This document shows positions 9,820-20,410 of a DNA stretch of 64,000 nucleotides, piece by piece (position 1 is the stretch's first letter; each line of letters starts with the position of its first letter). Source of the stretch: Prorocentrum cordatum (lineage: Eukaryota > Sar > Dinophyceae > Prorocentrales > Prorocentraceae). The notes below the pieces were generated by a model that saw nothing but the letters and a program-made list of their open reading frames with translations, searched no databases and was not told the origin of the DNA. The translations under genes and the position numbers were made by a program. Location: contig CAUYUJ010016294.1 in assembly GCA_963575745.1 (NCBI GenBank), positions 863,317 through 927,316 on the forward strand. The letters run 5' to 3'.

Positions 9820-10418
9820 GACCACCGCAGTTCCGCGAGAGGGCGAATTGGCAAAAGGGGAGCGGGGCTCATGGTTCGTTGACCACTCTGAGGGCCAGGA
9901 GGGCCCAGGAGGGCCCAGGAGCATCCGGGCAGGCCCTCCCCGTGCACAGAGCACTGGAGAATCCTGAAGAACGACAGAGTGTGATTGTTTCGTGGGCTCG
10001 TCGGTCTGGCTGGTTCGTAGGCCGCCTGGCGTTCGGAGTGGCCAACCGACCACGCAGCAAAGCGGCGGAAGGGATGCCCACCCCTCGCTGCAGAAGGGAG
10101 AGGGGCGAGGAGAGAACGGGCCGCAGCGGGAGTGGCGGGAGCGCGGGCGTAGCGCCAGGGGGCGCCAGGGCAGGAGCAGAAGCGGGAGCGAGAGCGAGAG
10201 CAGGGGCAGGGGGGTGGTGGGGGGGGGCGGGACAGCACCCCCCCGACGTGAGGGGCTGGGCGGCGTATCGACGCGAGTGGACGGTGCGAATGCCGAGGTG
10301 CTCGCCTGGAGGGGGTCAGAATGCAGCTGAGTGCCCTGACCTGCTCGCCTTGAGCGCAAATGGAGAGGAATCCGACCTCGGCTGCAATTTTACAGGGGCG
10401 AACGAGAGGACACCAACC
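9820..10418. other. no gene seen; short GGCCCAGGA repeats
   Basis: GGGCCCAGGAG recurs at 9894-9925. The rest is GC-rich with overlapping shadow frames on both strands. Confidence 0.3.
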
Positions 10419-10529
10419 ACCCACCTGCACCGATTCTGGCCAGGCCAGTCGCGGGCCCTGGATCGGTGCATGCGCCGATCCTGCAGCTGGCACTGGTCAC
10501 TGGTCTGGCCAGGACCGGTGCAGATGGAT
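10419..10529. repeat. nested inverted repeat, three-way hairpin candidate
   Basis: Arms of about 30 bases at 10419-10448 and 10500-10529 are reverse complements with about six mismatches (core CTGGCCAG and CGGTGCAG). Inside lies a second near-palindrome GATCGGTGCATGCGCCGATC at 10461-10480. The whole could fold as a cruciform or structured RNA, or be a miniature inverted-repeat element. Confidence 0.7.
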
Positions 10530-11010
10530 ACTGGGAATTCCAACCTCACGCCTTAACACATGGGATTCCGGAGATCTCAATGCCATCTTTCACACGGAAT
10601 TCGCGCAGCGATCTTTTTCGGCGAGGTCTGGGACTTTGAATGGGCGCTCAGGCTTTGAAATATTGCGGCTGGCGTCCCCCGAAGGTCACATCCCCGTCAG
10701 CCCCCACTCCTCCGACGTCGTGTTTTTTTTTATGAAGTGGCCATTGGACATGTCAACCCCATCCCCAGCACCGTCTTGTCGCCGCGGATCGTGTGAGATG
10801 ATTCTAGGGCCCGAAGCTGGCCCCTGGAGGCTGAAGCACAGAAAGACCCAGGAGTCCCGATTGGTCGGGGCACCAGACACCTGGGCGGCTGGCACCCCGC
10901 GAGGGCAACGTCCCAACCAGCCGAGGTCCCTGGCAACGGGGCTCCGAGACGAGCCCGAGCGGTTTCCAACACAAGACCCAGGCGGGGGCAGGCATGACGA
11001 CGACGATGAG

Positions 11011-11175
11011 CCCTCCCCCTCCTCCTCCCCCTCCTCCTCCTCCTCCTCCTCCTCCTCCTCCTCCTCCTGCTCCTGCTCCTCCTCCTCCTCATCCTCCTCC
11101 TCCTCCACCATGATGACGGTTGTTCGTCGTCGTCCTCCTTCTCCTACTCCTCCTTCTCCTCCGCATCCCCCTCCT
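11011..11175. repeat. TCC microsatellite
   Basis: Nearly pure (TCC)n runs from 11011 to 11108, then imperfect CGTCGTCCTCCTTCTCC-type repeats. The poly-Ser and poly-Glu frames here are artefacts. Confidence 0.9.
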
Positions 11176-12832
11176 TCTCGTTGTCTTCGCTCTCATCCTC
11201 GCCATCCTCCTCGCCAACATGTTTCCAGCAAGCGACCGAATCAAGGGCAGGCATGAGGATGATGAAGGCACCTGCAAACATGTTAAAACATGTGTTGAGC
11301 GGACGATCGCAAGCAAAACGCAAATGGTCATCAAATATGCCTGTTGGCTTCGATGACCAAGGCTTGAGCAGACCAACGATGCGAATCCTCAGTCGGTGAC
11401 TGTCCTTCAATAAGACACACATGTGCACACCTTTCGGACGTACGGTCCGTACAAGTGGCGGGGCAATGTGAACCCATATTCTCTACAAGCTGCTAACAAT
11501 CACACGTAGGATGCAGGAGTTACAACGCAACTGCAAGAAAACTACCTATAAAAGCAGCTGCTATAATAACGGGCTCAACTCAATGAAGGAGGCCACATCC
11601 TGCCCGTGAACCTTGCTGGGAATTCGTACCCAACGGCCTCCACAGGGTTACTGATTTCATGTAAGCTACATCTCCCCACAAACGAACTGGCGGGGATTCC
11701 ATTACAGACACTAACACATACTGCATAGCAGAAGCATGAAAGCTGAAGCTGTACCATGAAGGGTCAGCTTCGACACTTCTGTAGTAGGTTGTCAAACGCT
11801 GAATCTTCACATCGAGCGAGGGGACGGAGCAACATGCACATAACACCTTGTACCAGTGCGAACACGACCGACCAGCTGGCCGGCTCTTGGCCCTCAGCGC
11901 CGGGGTTTGCCTCAGGCGCGGATTATCCAAGTCGCTCGGTATCACGAAGGCGTCATTATTCCAAGCGTCGGCGATGCCAACCTAGCTGCTCACCCGTCTT
12001 ACGCATCTCGACGCCACCTCCTCTTCCTCCCCCTCCTTGGGCCACTTTAGCGGCATAAGGTTAGACGGAATTGGGCCATTATCGAGCCGTCTTGGGAAAA
12101 TCCCTGAGACCACTATGAGCAGGAAAAACTTCGGAATCAAAAAGCAGTGCAATCAAAAAGCTTTGGAACGGCTCAAGACTTCAAGGCCCCCCTTCTTTCC
12201 TTTGCAAAGCCTAGGTCGCTCCTGTGCGGTTTTCTGGGGCCTCGGGGCCTCTCGTGTTCCTTGGAGCCTTGGGGCCGTGTCGGAGGCCTCTTGGGCTGTC
12301 CTGGTGGTCTCTGGTGCACGGTTTGTTCGAAGGTCTGGGCGGCATATGGACGCCTTTGCGCCGTGCGGGCCCGCCCCAGGGGACCAGACAGGAAAAATGT
12401 TCGGGAAGTCTGTGGGCGTCCACGATATCAGGGAGGACCGAGGAAGCTATGGGGAGCCGAGCCGTAAGCACCCCATACGATCTTACGCCAAAATGCAGCA
12501 CACATCTTATCAATCGGCCTTCGTATTGTGAGGTCATCACAATACGAAGGCTGGCGTTCTCTTCAAGTCGCATGTGCCTGCATGCTCCTGCCAGCTGGTC
12601 AGCCGCCACTCGCAACTACTGTATTGTGTTTATCGTCGATGACGGCGCGACCCCAAAGGCCAGGCAGTGTGATTATCCTGACCCGAACATAAACCCTAAT
12701 CCGCTGGCTGTCGTCCAGACTCGGCCGGAATCAATAAAACGGCCCCTCGACGGCCCACGACGGCGTCAAAACGGCGGTGGATGAATCCAAGATGTCGCAA
12801 ACATGGTTACAGGAGTCTCCAAACTACCTCAT
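11176..12832. other. unresolved; hairpin and GGCCTCTTGGG fragments inside
   Basis: Balanced composition at 11400-12100. The minus-strand frame 11580-11945 (121 codons) is unrecognised. At 12200-12320 there are a few units of the reversed CCAAGATGGC family (GGGGCC, GAGGCCTCTTGGGC). No supported gene. Confidence 0.25.
12517..12551. repeat. perfect 15-bp hairpin
   Basis: GCCTTCGTATTGTGA at 12517-12531 and its exact reverse complement at 12537-12551 are separated by five bases. No T-run follows, and nothing nearby suggests a terminator. Confidence 0.85.
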
Positions 12833-12839
12833 ACCCCTA
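12833..12839. other. target-site duplication, left copy of element B
   Basis: ACCCCTA lies directly left of the left LTR and is repeated at 21738-21744 directly right of the other LTR. Confidence 0.8.
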
Positions 12840-13038
12840 TGAAATTATCAAGCCCCCGAAGTCTTCGATGGCAACAATAAGAATGAAAAGCCAGAGAAAC
12901 ATCTGATGATCTCTTCACACCGCTGGCGCGTTCGACTCCAGAGCCCTAGAACGGTTTTGGGCCAAAACGTAACAGTACGCTCGCTATGCTACAGCCGTGC
13001 TCTGTACAATACACAATATGTACATCGTATATCGCACA
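12840..13038 (-). repeat. 3' LTR of copia element B
   Basis: The 199-bp block aligns end to end with 21538-21737 at about 85% identity by eye. On the plus strand it starts TGAAATTATCAAG and ends CGCACA, so the TG...CA ends fit an LTR. Long identical blocks include AGTCTTCGATGGCAACAATA and CATCTGATGATCTCTTCACA. Confidence 0.9.
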
Positions 13039-13439
13039 CCCGCGAAAGAAAGCCTTATGTTCAATATGAAATGTGAAACTCGAAATTCAACAACTAAACA
13101 TATTACACATCTTCTACACAAGCTGCTGAAGACTGCATAAACAAATGGCATAAACAAACCACATAATATAAAATGCAAACCTGCGCATGCACGCTAAATA
13201 TAAATTGCACAATTGCATACATATATATATGTGTGTATATACACGAAGTACAAACCAGCGTCGGCTCGGTGAATATGAAATACACACCTGGGAGAGAGCG
13301 TGACCCACCGCCACTTTACTGTGTAAAATTCTCCCCTCTTCCTCCAGAACCTTGGGGTTCCCCCCCTCCGAAAATCCCCCCCCTGCTGGACCCCCCCCCT
13401 CCCCCGGCAAAACCCCCCCATCCCCTACCCGCCCCCCCC
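13039..13439. other. AT-richer leader of element B 3' end
   Basis: A short AT/GT dinucleotide run (13218-13242) and unique sequence. No clear polypurine tract is seen next to the LTR at 13039. Confidence 0.4.
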
Positions 13440-14370
13440 CCGTCGAAAACCGATGGGGGGTCACTACCGGTTCGAACCCCCCCCCTTCTCGAAAACCGGA
13501 GGGGGGTCACGACCGGTTCGAAACCCTCCCCCCCCTCACCGCCAGCAAACGACTCCCGGTCCCTACCGCCGTCCGCACCACATCCACCACTGTTGTTCCC
13601 AGCACCACTGTCCTCACCACCGCTGTCCCCAGTGGTTCCACCACCGTCCCTACTGTCCCCACCAGTGCCCCCACCACTGTCGCACTGTCCCCACTGTCCC
13701 CACCACTGTTCCCACCACGGTTCCACCCTCCTCACTTTCTCCACGGCCCCAACCAGCCCGACTATCCCCACTACCCCCACTGTCCCACTGACTCCTCCGC
13801 TGTCCCATTGAGCTGTCCCACTGTTCCCACCACTGTCCCCACTGTCCCCACCACCGTCCCCACTGTGCCTCTGTCCCATTGTCCCACCGCCGTCCTCGCC
13901 ACCGCGTTCACCACTGACCCCACCACCACTGTACCCTCCACTGTCCCACGGTTTCCACCACATTCCCACTGTCCCCACACCGCTGAACCCACCACCACCG
14001 TCCCCACCACCGTCCCACTGCCCCCACTGTTCCCGCCATTGTCCTCACCACTGTCCCCACCACTACCGTCCCCAACACTGTCCCACTGTACCCGCCACTG
14101 TCCCGCTGTCCCCTCACCACTGTCCCCACCACCACCGCCCCCACCACTGTCCGCACACACCCCCGGTTTTCGAGGGGGCGGGGGGGGCTTCGAACTGGCA
14201 GTGGCCCCCCCCCCGTTTTCGAGGGGAGGAGGGTTCAAACCAGTAGCGACCCCCCCCCTTTTCATGATGGACCGGGGGGGGGGGAGGGGTTCGAACCGGC
14301 AGCGGCCCCCCCCGGTTTTCCAGAGGGGGGGGGTCGAACCGGTAGTGGCCCCCCCGGTTTTCCGTCAGCA
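13440..14370. repeat. CCACTGTCCC minisatellite flanked by inverted G/C-rich repeats
   Basis: The centre (about 13560-14155) is built from variants of CCCCACCACTGTCCC. On the left two 46-bp units begin at 13444 and 13490 (CGAAAACCG, six or more G, then TCACTACCGGTTCGAA). On the right three or four units of the same sequence occur in reverse orientation (near 14164, 14214, 14313 and 14355; TTCGAACCGG then GGTTTTC). The block sits inside element B between its last codons and its 3' LTR. Confidence 0.85.
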
Positions 14371-14451
14371 GCGGTAGAACACGCTCTTCCACACCTGGCA
14401 GTAGAAGCCGCGCGTACAAACAAATATATGAAGCTGCGCTGGTGCGTTGGC

Positions 14452-15201
14452 TCACTCAGTGCAGCCCTTGGGGCGGTCGTCTGCTGCCCGATCGTAGCCG
14501 CCCCGCCACTGGCTGGGATCACTCACATCCACTGAAACCTCGCCTGCTCGCTTGACTTCATTCATCTTGTGGCAGACTCGCCGCTGATCTCCCTGCTGCC
14601 GGTAAGTGGCCATACTCTGTCCGCCGACCGTCCGCCGTCGCACCTGCTCGTGGTTGATGCTCGTCTTCTGGAGGTGGATGGTCGCCTCCTTGTCGGTGCT
14701 GGTCGTCGCTGTCTCCTCAGTCGTCTCATGCTCGTTGCTTGTCTCAGTCTGGCACTTCACGCTGGAGTCGTCTCGATGCCCCATAAACTCTCGCAATGTG
14801 TAATAACCTGCTGGTATCGCCACTGCCTTTCCAATCGTGGCAAACGCTAATGCATCCGAGGTGCCTCCAGAAAACCACTGACACTTCGCGATCTCGTCGC
14901 AGTAGTACTTGCACTCTGTGCGGCAGTCGGACTCTGAAGCGCAGGTCGCCGCTGATTTGCAACAACATGTCGCGAAGACCGCCAACTGCATGAGGGGTAT
15001 TCCGCCTAAGTAGCTAATGGCGTCTCCATCTGATTCTTTTGGATGATATCCTGTCGCTCCTCCTTGATATGATTCTTGGCTGCGGTGAGGTCGCGCTGTA
15101 GCTGAAGTCGCCCAGCTCGAAGTCTGCCTGCGAAGAGTTGTCTTGCCGCTCACTTCGCGAGACCATCCGCGCGCTGCCGCTCTGACGAGACCCACTTCCA
15201 C
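14452..15201 (-). pseudogene. element B C-terminal region after RNase H
   Basis: The 249-codon frame ends at 14452. It holds a mildly hydrophobic, Cys-rich stretch (IPLMQLAVFATCCCKS, then SDCRTECKYYCDEIAKC) followed by a Thr/Glu-rich hydrophilic tail. This part sits where dinoflagellate copia elements carry a variable C-terminus after RNase H. Its function is unknown. The codons near the listed start are out of frame with the RNase H, whose end is readable in another frame near 15160 (WKWVSSERQRADGLA), so the start shown is only the frame limit. Confidence 0.5.
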
Positions 15202-15989
15202 TGCGTCTGCGCAGCATCCATCCGTTCTCGCAGTGCTAATACTTCGATGCCGGCACGCTCGTCCTGGAGGATGGTGGCCTTCTAGTTTGCGTCGCAGAGC
15301 GCCTTCGCATCGATCGCGAGAGCTGACTCGCCTGCGTAGCGCGCGCTCTCGTCAACGTTGACGCGCACGTTGTCGTGGATGAGAGCTGCCCAGAATCGCC
15401 TTTCAAATTCTAGCGCGCCCATGCCCGCTGCCGCTGCTTGGGATTCTGCGCGTAGCGATGACCTGGCTAGTCTCATCAACTTAAAAGATTCCCAATCAAC
15501 AAGGCAGAAACGTGAATCCTCGCACTTAACCACTTTCGAGTGACATGCCATAAGCACACATCCTCCCTGACTAGATCCGCCTCGTCGTACTCCCCAAGCT
15601 GCGCCCGTCATCGCTACGAGCACTGACCTTGCCAATCGTCTTCATGTTGAGACCGACGTCAACGTTCTGCCTGTAGAATCATCGCGTCTGATTCACCTCT
15701 CTTGTAGTCGCCGCCGTCGCCGTTGGAAGCTGCCCTTGGCGAATGCTGACTGAGGCTGGCACATGTGGACATGCTTGCGAACTTGGCCACTGTAGAACTC
15801 CAAGCAGTCCTCGAGACTGGTGCATCTCCTTTCGCGTGAGCAGTAAGTCGTTGTTGCCGTCCTTCTGATAAATCGCGATCGGTTTGAGGTTGGCGGCGTA
15901 GGACTGCATCTTGATGTTGATCTCAGTGCCATTGGAGCGCTTGTTGCCCCGGTGAGTGGTCTGGCGCAGGTCCGATCCACAATGGACAT
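15202..15989 (-). pseudogene. element B RT end and RNase H
   Basis: The RT end appears in one frame (15679-15990; WPSSQACPHVPASVSI matches the motif that precedes RNase H), and the RNase H proper in another (15282-15635; VAMTGAAWGVRRGGSSQGG carries the first Asp-equivalent region, LARSSLRAESQAAAAGM the Glu). The position expected to hold Asp in the first motif reads Gly. At least two frameshifts separate the pieces. RNase H would remove the RNA strand after cDNA synthesis. Confidence 0.75.
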
Positions 15990-15998
15990 TTTGTCCCC

Positions 15999-16874
15999 CT
16001 ATCCACTTAGAAGCTTGAACTTGCTCTTGACTGCCTCGATGATGTTGCTGTAGTTGCTGTCGGGCTTGCGATATCCTCCTCCTCCGAGCATGTCGTCTAC
16101 GTAGAGTAGTATAAACCCTTCGCAGTTGCCGTCTGCGTCGTAGCTGACGAAGAACCATGGGTCCAGAGGGTGCAGCTTGAGCCCGCTGGCCTTGAGGTCG
16201 TCAGATGCCCGTTGCCACTCGCGTCGCGGTGCGTCGACTTGTCCGTGCATAGGCCTGATCAGCTTCACGAGCGCGTCCGGTTCGATGCCCTTGAGGTCGG
16301 CGGCATCTCGTGGCACTTCGGAAGAGAGCACTCGTTCTTGCGGCCGTCCCTGCAAGAATGCGGTTGCCACATCCGCTGTCCGCAATCTCCATCCGCTGTT
16401 AGCTGCCAGTAACATAACCAACTGACGTCCCAATCGAGTCGCTGTAGGTGATGCTGTCGGTACCTTGCCGTCGAGTGCGTCTGGGTCGTTAAAGCCTTGT
16501 AGCACTAGACGTGCCTTGGCCCTCGGCGCGCCGCCATCGTTCTCTGTCCATTTCAGCACCCACCTGGCCATCAGGATGCGCTTGGGGTCTTCATTTCGGA
16601 CAATCTCATCAAGCTCCTTCCGCTTGCCATCCATGAATGCTGCTCGCTCGCGCGGTGTCATGGCCCTGGTGCTGATCTCGGCGTGGATGTCATTGAGCTT
16701 CGCTTCGTTGCCGTCGAACTCCCATCCGAATGGTAGGTCCTTGTCCTCTAACATGAGCTGCACGGCTGCGAGCTCGTCGTCTGCCCTTGATAACAGTGGT
16801 CCTCGATATACTCCTCCAGGCCGGGTAAAGATGGAAGTTACTGCTTCGCCCAATCGCCTGCGACTCTCCTGCAA
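15999..16874 (-). pseudogene. element B reverse transcriptase (RVT_2)
   Basis: This is a clean 291-codon frame. ARWVLKWTENDGGAPRAKAR and LVLQGFNDPDAL are the copia fingers region, RLRTADVATAFLQGR the first catalytic Asp region, and LLYVDDMLGGGG near 16085-16110 the catalytic pair. The upstream end joins the Pro-rich linker. It ends at a stop at 15999, after which the homology continues in another frame. The frame has no convincing start, as expected for a polyprotein. Confidence 0.85.
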
Positions 16875-17505
16875 ACGTTGGAGCCGGCGTAAGTGAACTC
16901 GACGATGCTCCCGCCGCTGGTCCCAACATACCTAGTACTGGTATTGGTGGTAGCAGCTGAACTGGAGGTAGTGGCGACTGTGTATGCGTGGTTGGTGGAG
17001 TCGTTGACTGCACTGGTAGTCCCATAGGCTGAGGTAGGGGTGTTGGTGGTTTTGTTTCTTGATATGGTTGTCCTCCGCTTGGCTGTCTTTCTTGTTGAGG
17101 TGTGCCGGGGACGTCCATCTGCTCGCCCTCTGCAATGCTGGGCATGCCTGGACTGGGGGAGAGCGGCGGCGCCATCTCCGTTGTTGCCGAAGCTGCTGCT
17201 CCAATAGACGGACGGCGTTCCCCTGCGTCGCTTTGGTGGTGGTTCGTCTCCTGGTCCATCGTCGTCGCAGGTGTCCACGTCCGAGTCGCCCTGCGCGTCG
17301 AACGGTCGCCGCTGTGATCTGATATCGTGGCACTGCGTGATTCCAGCCCTCCTCATGTTGCCGAGCGCCCCCCTGGCCTGCGCGAGGTTCTCCAGGAGAA
17401 CACATCCTTGATCGCTGACATCTGTTCGAACGCGTTCTCGGGCACAGCGTAATGGGTTCGCTCCGTGCACGATCCAGTAGATCCTCGGTCCGCTCTCGTC
17501 CTGCC
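16875..17505 (-). pseudogene. element B Pro-rich integrase-RT linker
   Basis: A Pro/Thr/Gln-rich frame (ETKPPTPLPQPMGLPVQS) spans about 16875-17260 and continues upstream in other frames. Such low-complexity linkers between integrase and RT are normal in dinoflagellate copia elements. Confidence 0.6.
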
Positions 17506-18480
17506 TCAACTCCTTGAAGACCACGATTGCGGGCCCCACCTGTTCTTGATGAGATCGTTGGTCTTGCCCTCTCTCCAGCAGCAACGCCGCTGGCCGATCG
17601 CAAGATCGCGCCCGAGGGCAGCGCGACGCCGTGGAAGTGCACGTCGCAGTTTGGCCGAGGCGTCCGCCGCCATAAGCGCCGATGCCGCCATTGACCTCCG
17701 CTCAAGTATGAAGTCCTCGTCCTCCTTCATCTGGCACGGAGTCGCTGGTGAGAACTCGTCGCTGGAGCAGGCCCTGATAATAGTCGGATCCATTCCCAAA
17801 ACCCACTGGCATGGTGAAAAACCCTTTGCGCAAACCATCCGATTGACCTGATGAGGTACATACATACAGGCCTCCGTGATCAAATCTTCCGCGACAGCCG
17901 CCGGGCGCCACGGTCGATAACAACTGTGCAATAAAGCCCCACTGCCTCTCGAACAACGTGATGCCGAAGTTCAACCACTCCCAAACTGGAATGAACCTCG
18001 CCTGCTGCAATATCGAAATGCTATGCTGTTCCAAAAACTGTGTAAAGCGATATGTGGCAAAACCTGAACGATCGTCTGTCCGCAATTCTCCCATAGGTGC
18101 ACATTTTGCCTGATCCAGCCACGCTCAACTGCCATGATCAGCTCCTCTGCCGCGTCGGTCTTGAGTGTGCGCAGTGCACAGGAGAGCGCGGCCTGGTCAA
18201 TCGTCGAAAGAACTGCCGTCTTGCCGGTACTACTCTCGATCCAGAAGACGCACGTGCAGTCGATCTCGTTGAACTTGGTGGCCTACTTCGCTGACACATC
18301 GGGTGCTTTTGGTGGGCGCTATCTGGCCATGCAGTGTTCACGCCGATACTCCGATGCACACTGCAGGAAGTTGCCCTGGGCGCCTGCCTGTTGAAAGTGG
18401 ACGACGCGGCACTGCCGGGCCGGGGTGGCCCATATTCCGGCGAAGTCTCTCGACGTAGCGCGGTGCCTCCGTGCAGCACT
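17506..18480 (-). pseudogene. element B gag-pre-integrase and integrase
   Basis: Pieces in three frames give the domain. YVERLRRNMGHPG near 18430 marks the gag-pre-integrase zinc region. Near 18270 a frame reads FNEIDCTCVFWIES and later LSTIDQAA, fitting the first Asp. LRTDDRSGFATYRFTQFLEQ near 18060 fits the second. The Glu region (near 18000) reads VWEWLNFGITLFERQWG and is altered. The C-terminal part CAKGFSPCQWVLGMDP near 17830 matches the usual integrase tail. No single frame encodes the whole, so it is inactive. Confidence 0.7.
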
Positions 18481-18483
18481 GCT

Positions 18484-19451
18484 CTATCTCCGCTGCGTAG
18501 ATGTCCTCGATCTCCGGCTCGACCATGACTTCGCCATCGTCGCTGCTAAGATGAACGGGTAGTCCTCGGCGGGCTTGGTGAACTTTCGCCCCTCCAGTAG
18601 GTCGCGTCCGCGTGATCGATCGCATCGCTCGTTGAGTACGGCTGCCATTAGCTTCTTGGTCGTCTTCAGCGTCGTCGGCTTCCTGGCCGCGTTCGCGCCG
18701 CCCTCGATCGCGCGGCCGCGCATGCATTGGTCGAACGTGCTGTTTTCGCCGCGCAGGCAGGTGAACGCTACGGCATGCCACGCCCTCGACGGTGCTGGAT
18801 GTTCCACGTGAGCACGTCGCCCTCCTTGCTGCTGCGCGCGATGCACCTTGGCGACAAGCTGTAGATGCCCTCGATGATGCCATTCTCGTAGCTCGGCGAG
18901 GACTCCTTCCAAGCGGGGCGCCGGTGGATGTTGAGCTCCTGCATGTTGGACCAGGGCCCGCACATTTGTGACAGATGAACCTCGTCAGGCTGTTCCTCCG
19001 TCTGCTTCTTGAGAAATGCCCCCCGATGGCCCTCCACTGCAAAATCCCAAGCGGCATTGAGCCCGAACGTCTCCATGCGTGCTCCTAGATCTCGAAATGA
19101 TTGTGCAAGTCTGGTTTCTCCAGCGTAGACTTCCCATATCGTCCTTCTCGTAGCACGCCGCTGGTGAGCTACTCTCCTCACAGACTGTAAGTACTGCTCG
19201 CTGGCACGCTTCACGGCTGAGTTAATCGCATGAATGAAGTTGGCCGACGCCTGCTTGACACCGCCATCAGGGTCGTCGTCGGTGCCGAGGTCGACTTCGT
19301 CCGCCGCAGGTGACAGCGGGCACCGGCACAGCTCCGCCAGCGCGGTGTCGACTGGCACAATGGCTATCGTAGTGAAGCACAGGTTGCCACATGAGGAACG
19401 CCGCTGACACCGCCACTGCTTCATGTAGAACTTGCAGCAACTAACTTGCAC
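18484..19451 (-). pseudogene. methyltransferase-like domain embedded in copia element B
   Basis: Between protease and integrase lies a segment not found in standard Ty1/copia. IWEVYAGETRLAQSF (near 19140-19100) resembles the glycine-containing SAM-binding motif I; METFGLNAAWDF fits motif II; EVHLSQMCGPWSNMQ (near 18960) has a Cys where C5-cytosine methyltransferases have Pro-Cys; then, after a frameshift near 18815, HVEHPAPSRAW resembles the E-N/H motif VI, followed by TFDQCMRG and KPTTLKTTK. The order of motifs fits a cytosine C5-type fold, but the Cys loop is unusual and the assignment is inference. Similar segments recur in dinoflagellate copia polyproteins as I remember them. Confidence 0.5.
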
Positions 19452-20104
19452 TACGCGTCGGGAACAGCCTTCTGCGCGAGCCGTTGAGGTGGCTCCCGCT
19501 GTTCGCCGTTCTCGCTGGAGTCCGCCAGGCAGGCGTCGCCCAGAAACTCCACGCCGCTCATGGTCTCGTTGCTGGGGCCCAGGAACTGCGCTGCATCGAC
19601 GGGCTCGTCCTCGAAGTCGTTCGTGCGATGACTCGCACTCCCGTCCAACTCCTCTAGTAGGTCCACCGTGTAGCGCCCGTTAGGCGATGGCGTTGCAACC
19701 TCGAACTCGCCGCCGTTCCACGCAACTGTCTGCTCGGCGCAGTCGACCTGAACTCCGAGCACTTCCAGCAACGGCCTCGGGAATAGGATGGGCGCACGTC
19801 CCGGCACCACGCACATGTAGAGCGCGCCTTACTTCTGCTTGAAGCTGGCAGGCATTGCGCCAAACCACTGCGCACATTCGATCTTGCCGTTGCCGAGCCG
19901 AAAGGGCCGTCGGCACTTGTAGAACCTGAGGTCCTCGATGGGATAGCCCTTCTGCCTGCAGCCCCTCACGTGGTCCTGGATCGTCTCTGAGCCGGACGTG
20001 AGGGTCGTCGCTCCGCAGTCCATGACTCCGTTGATGGCTGGCATTGCGCCGGCGTTCGCCTTGCCGTGACACTGGCCCCCCCAATAGACCTCATCGACCA
20101 TCAA
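19451..20104 (-). pseudogene. element B aspartic protease
   Basis: VMDCGATTLTSGSETIQDHV near 20010 is the retroviral-type aspartic protease loop with D-C-G-A in place of D-T/S-G-A. A second conserved part reads YMCVVPGRAPILFPRPLLEV after an in-frame TAA at 19829. Both parts share the frame of gag. The protease would cleave the polyprotein. The frame ends at TAG 19451, where the homology shifts frame into the methyltransferase-like part. Confidence 0.75.
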
Positions 20105-20158
20105 GCGGTCGTCGGCGTGGGCCCGCTTCTTGGCGGGTGGCTCGGTGCAGGCCCTAGC

Positions 20159-20377
20159 CTAGTGGCCGGGCGTGCCGCGTCGTAGGCAGTTGGACGTTGG
20201 TGTGGATGTTGGCACTGGCTTCGTAGCTGCCCTTGCCCTTCCCATTGGGTCCGATGCCGTTGGTCGCGGTCTGCTGCGTGCGCCTAGAGGGGATGATCCT
20301 CTTGGACTGACCTTTCTCCCTTTCGACTTGCCTTGCCCCTTGGCGCCGCTGCTGCTCGACCGGCCTCGCCCGCGCAA
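20159..20377 (-). pseudogene. element B nucleocapsid zinc knuckle, mutated
   Basis: The frame is the same as gag. After a basic Gly/Ser/Lys linker (SSSSGAKGQGKSKGRK) comes CLRRGTPGH, then TAG, then ARAC. A retroviral knuckle is C-x2-C-x4-H-x4-C; here the second Cys reads Arg (CGC) and the residue after His is a stop (TAG), each explained by one base change (TGC to CGC, probably TGG to TAG). Confidence 0.75.
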
Positions 20378-20410
20378 ACCCCCTGCCGATGCCGCGGCCG
20401 CACCTGACCT

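Noticed and set aside
11580-11945. Minus-strand 121-codon frame as a gene
   Set aside because: No motif, no neighbour, and composition not distinct from background.
12833-12839. ACCCCTA as telomeric repeat
   Set aside because: It is a single copy on each side of element B and is explained as a target-site duplication.
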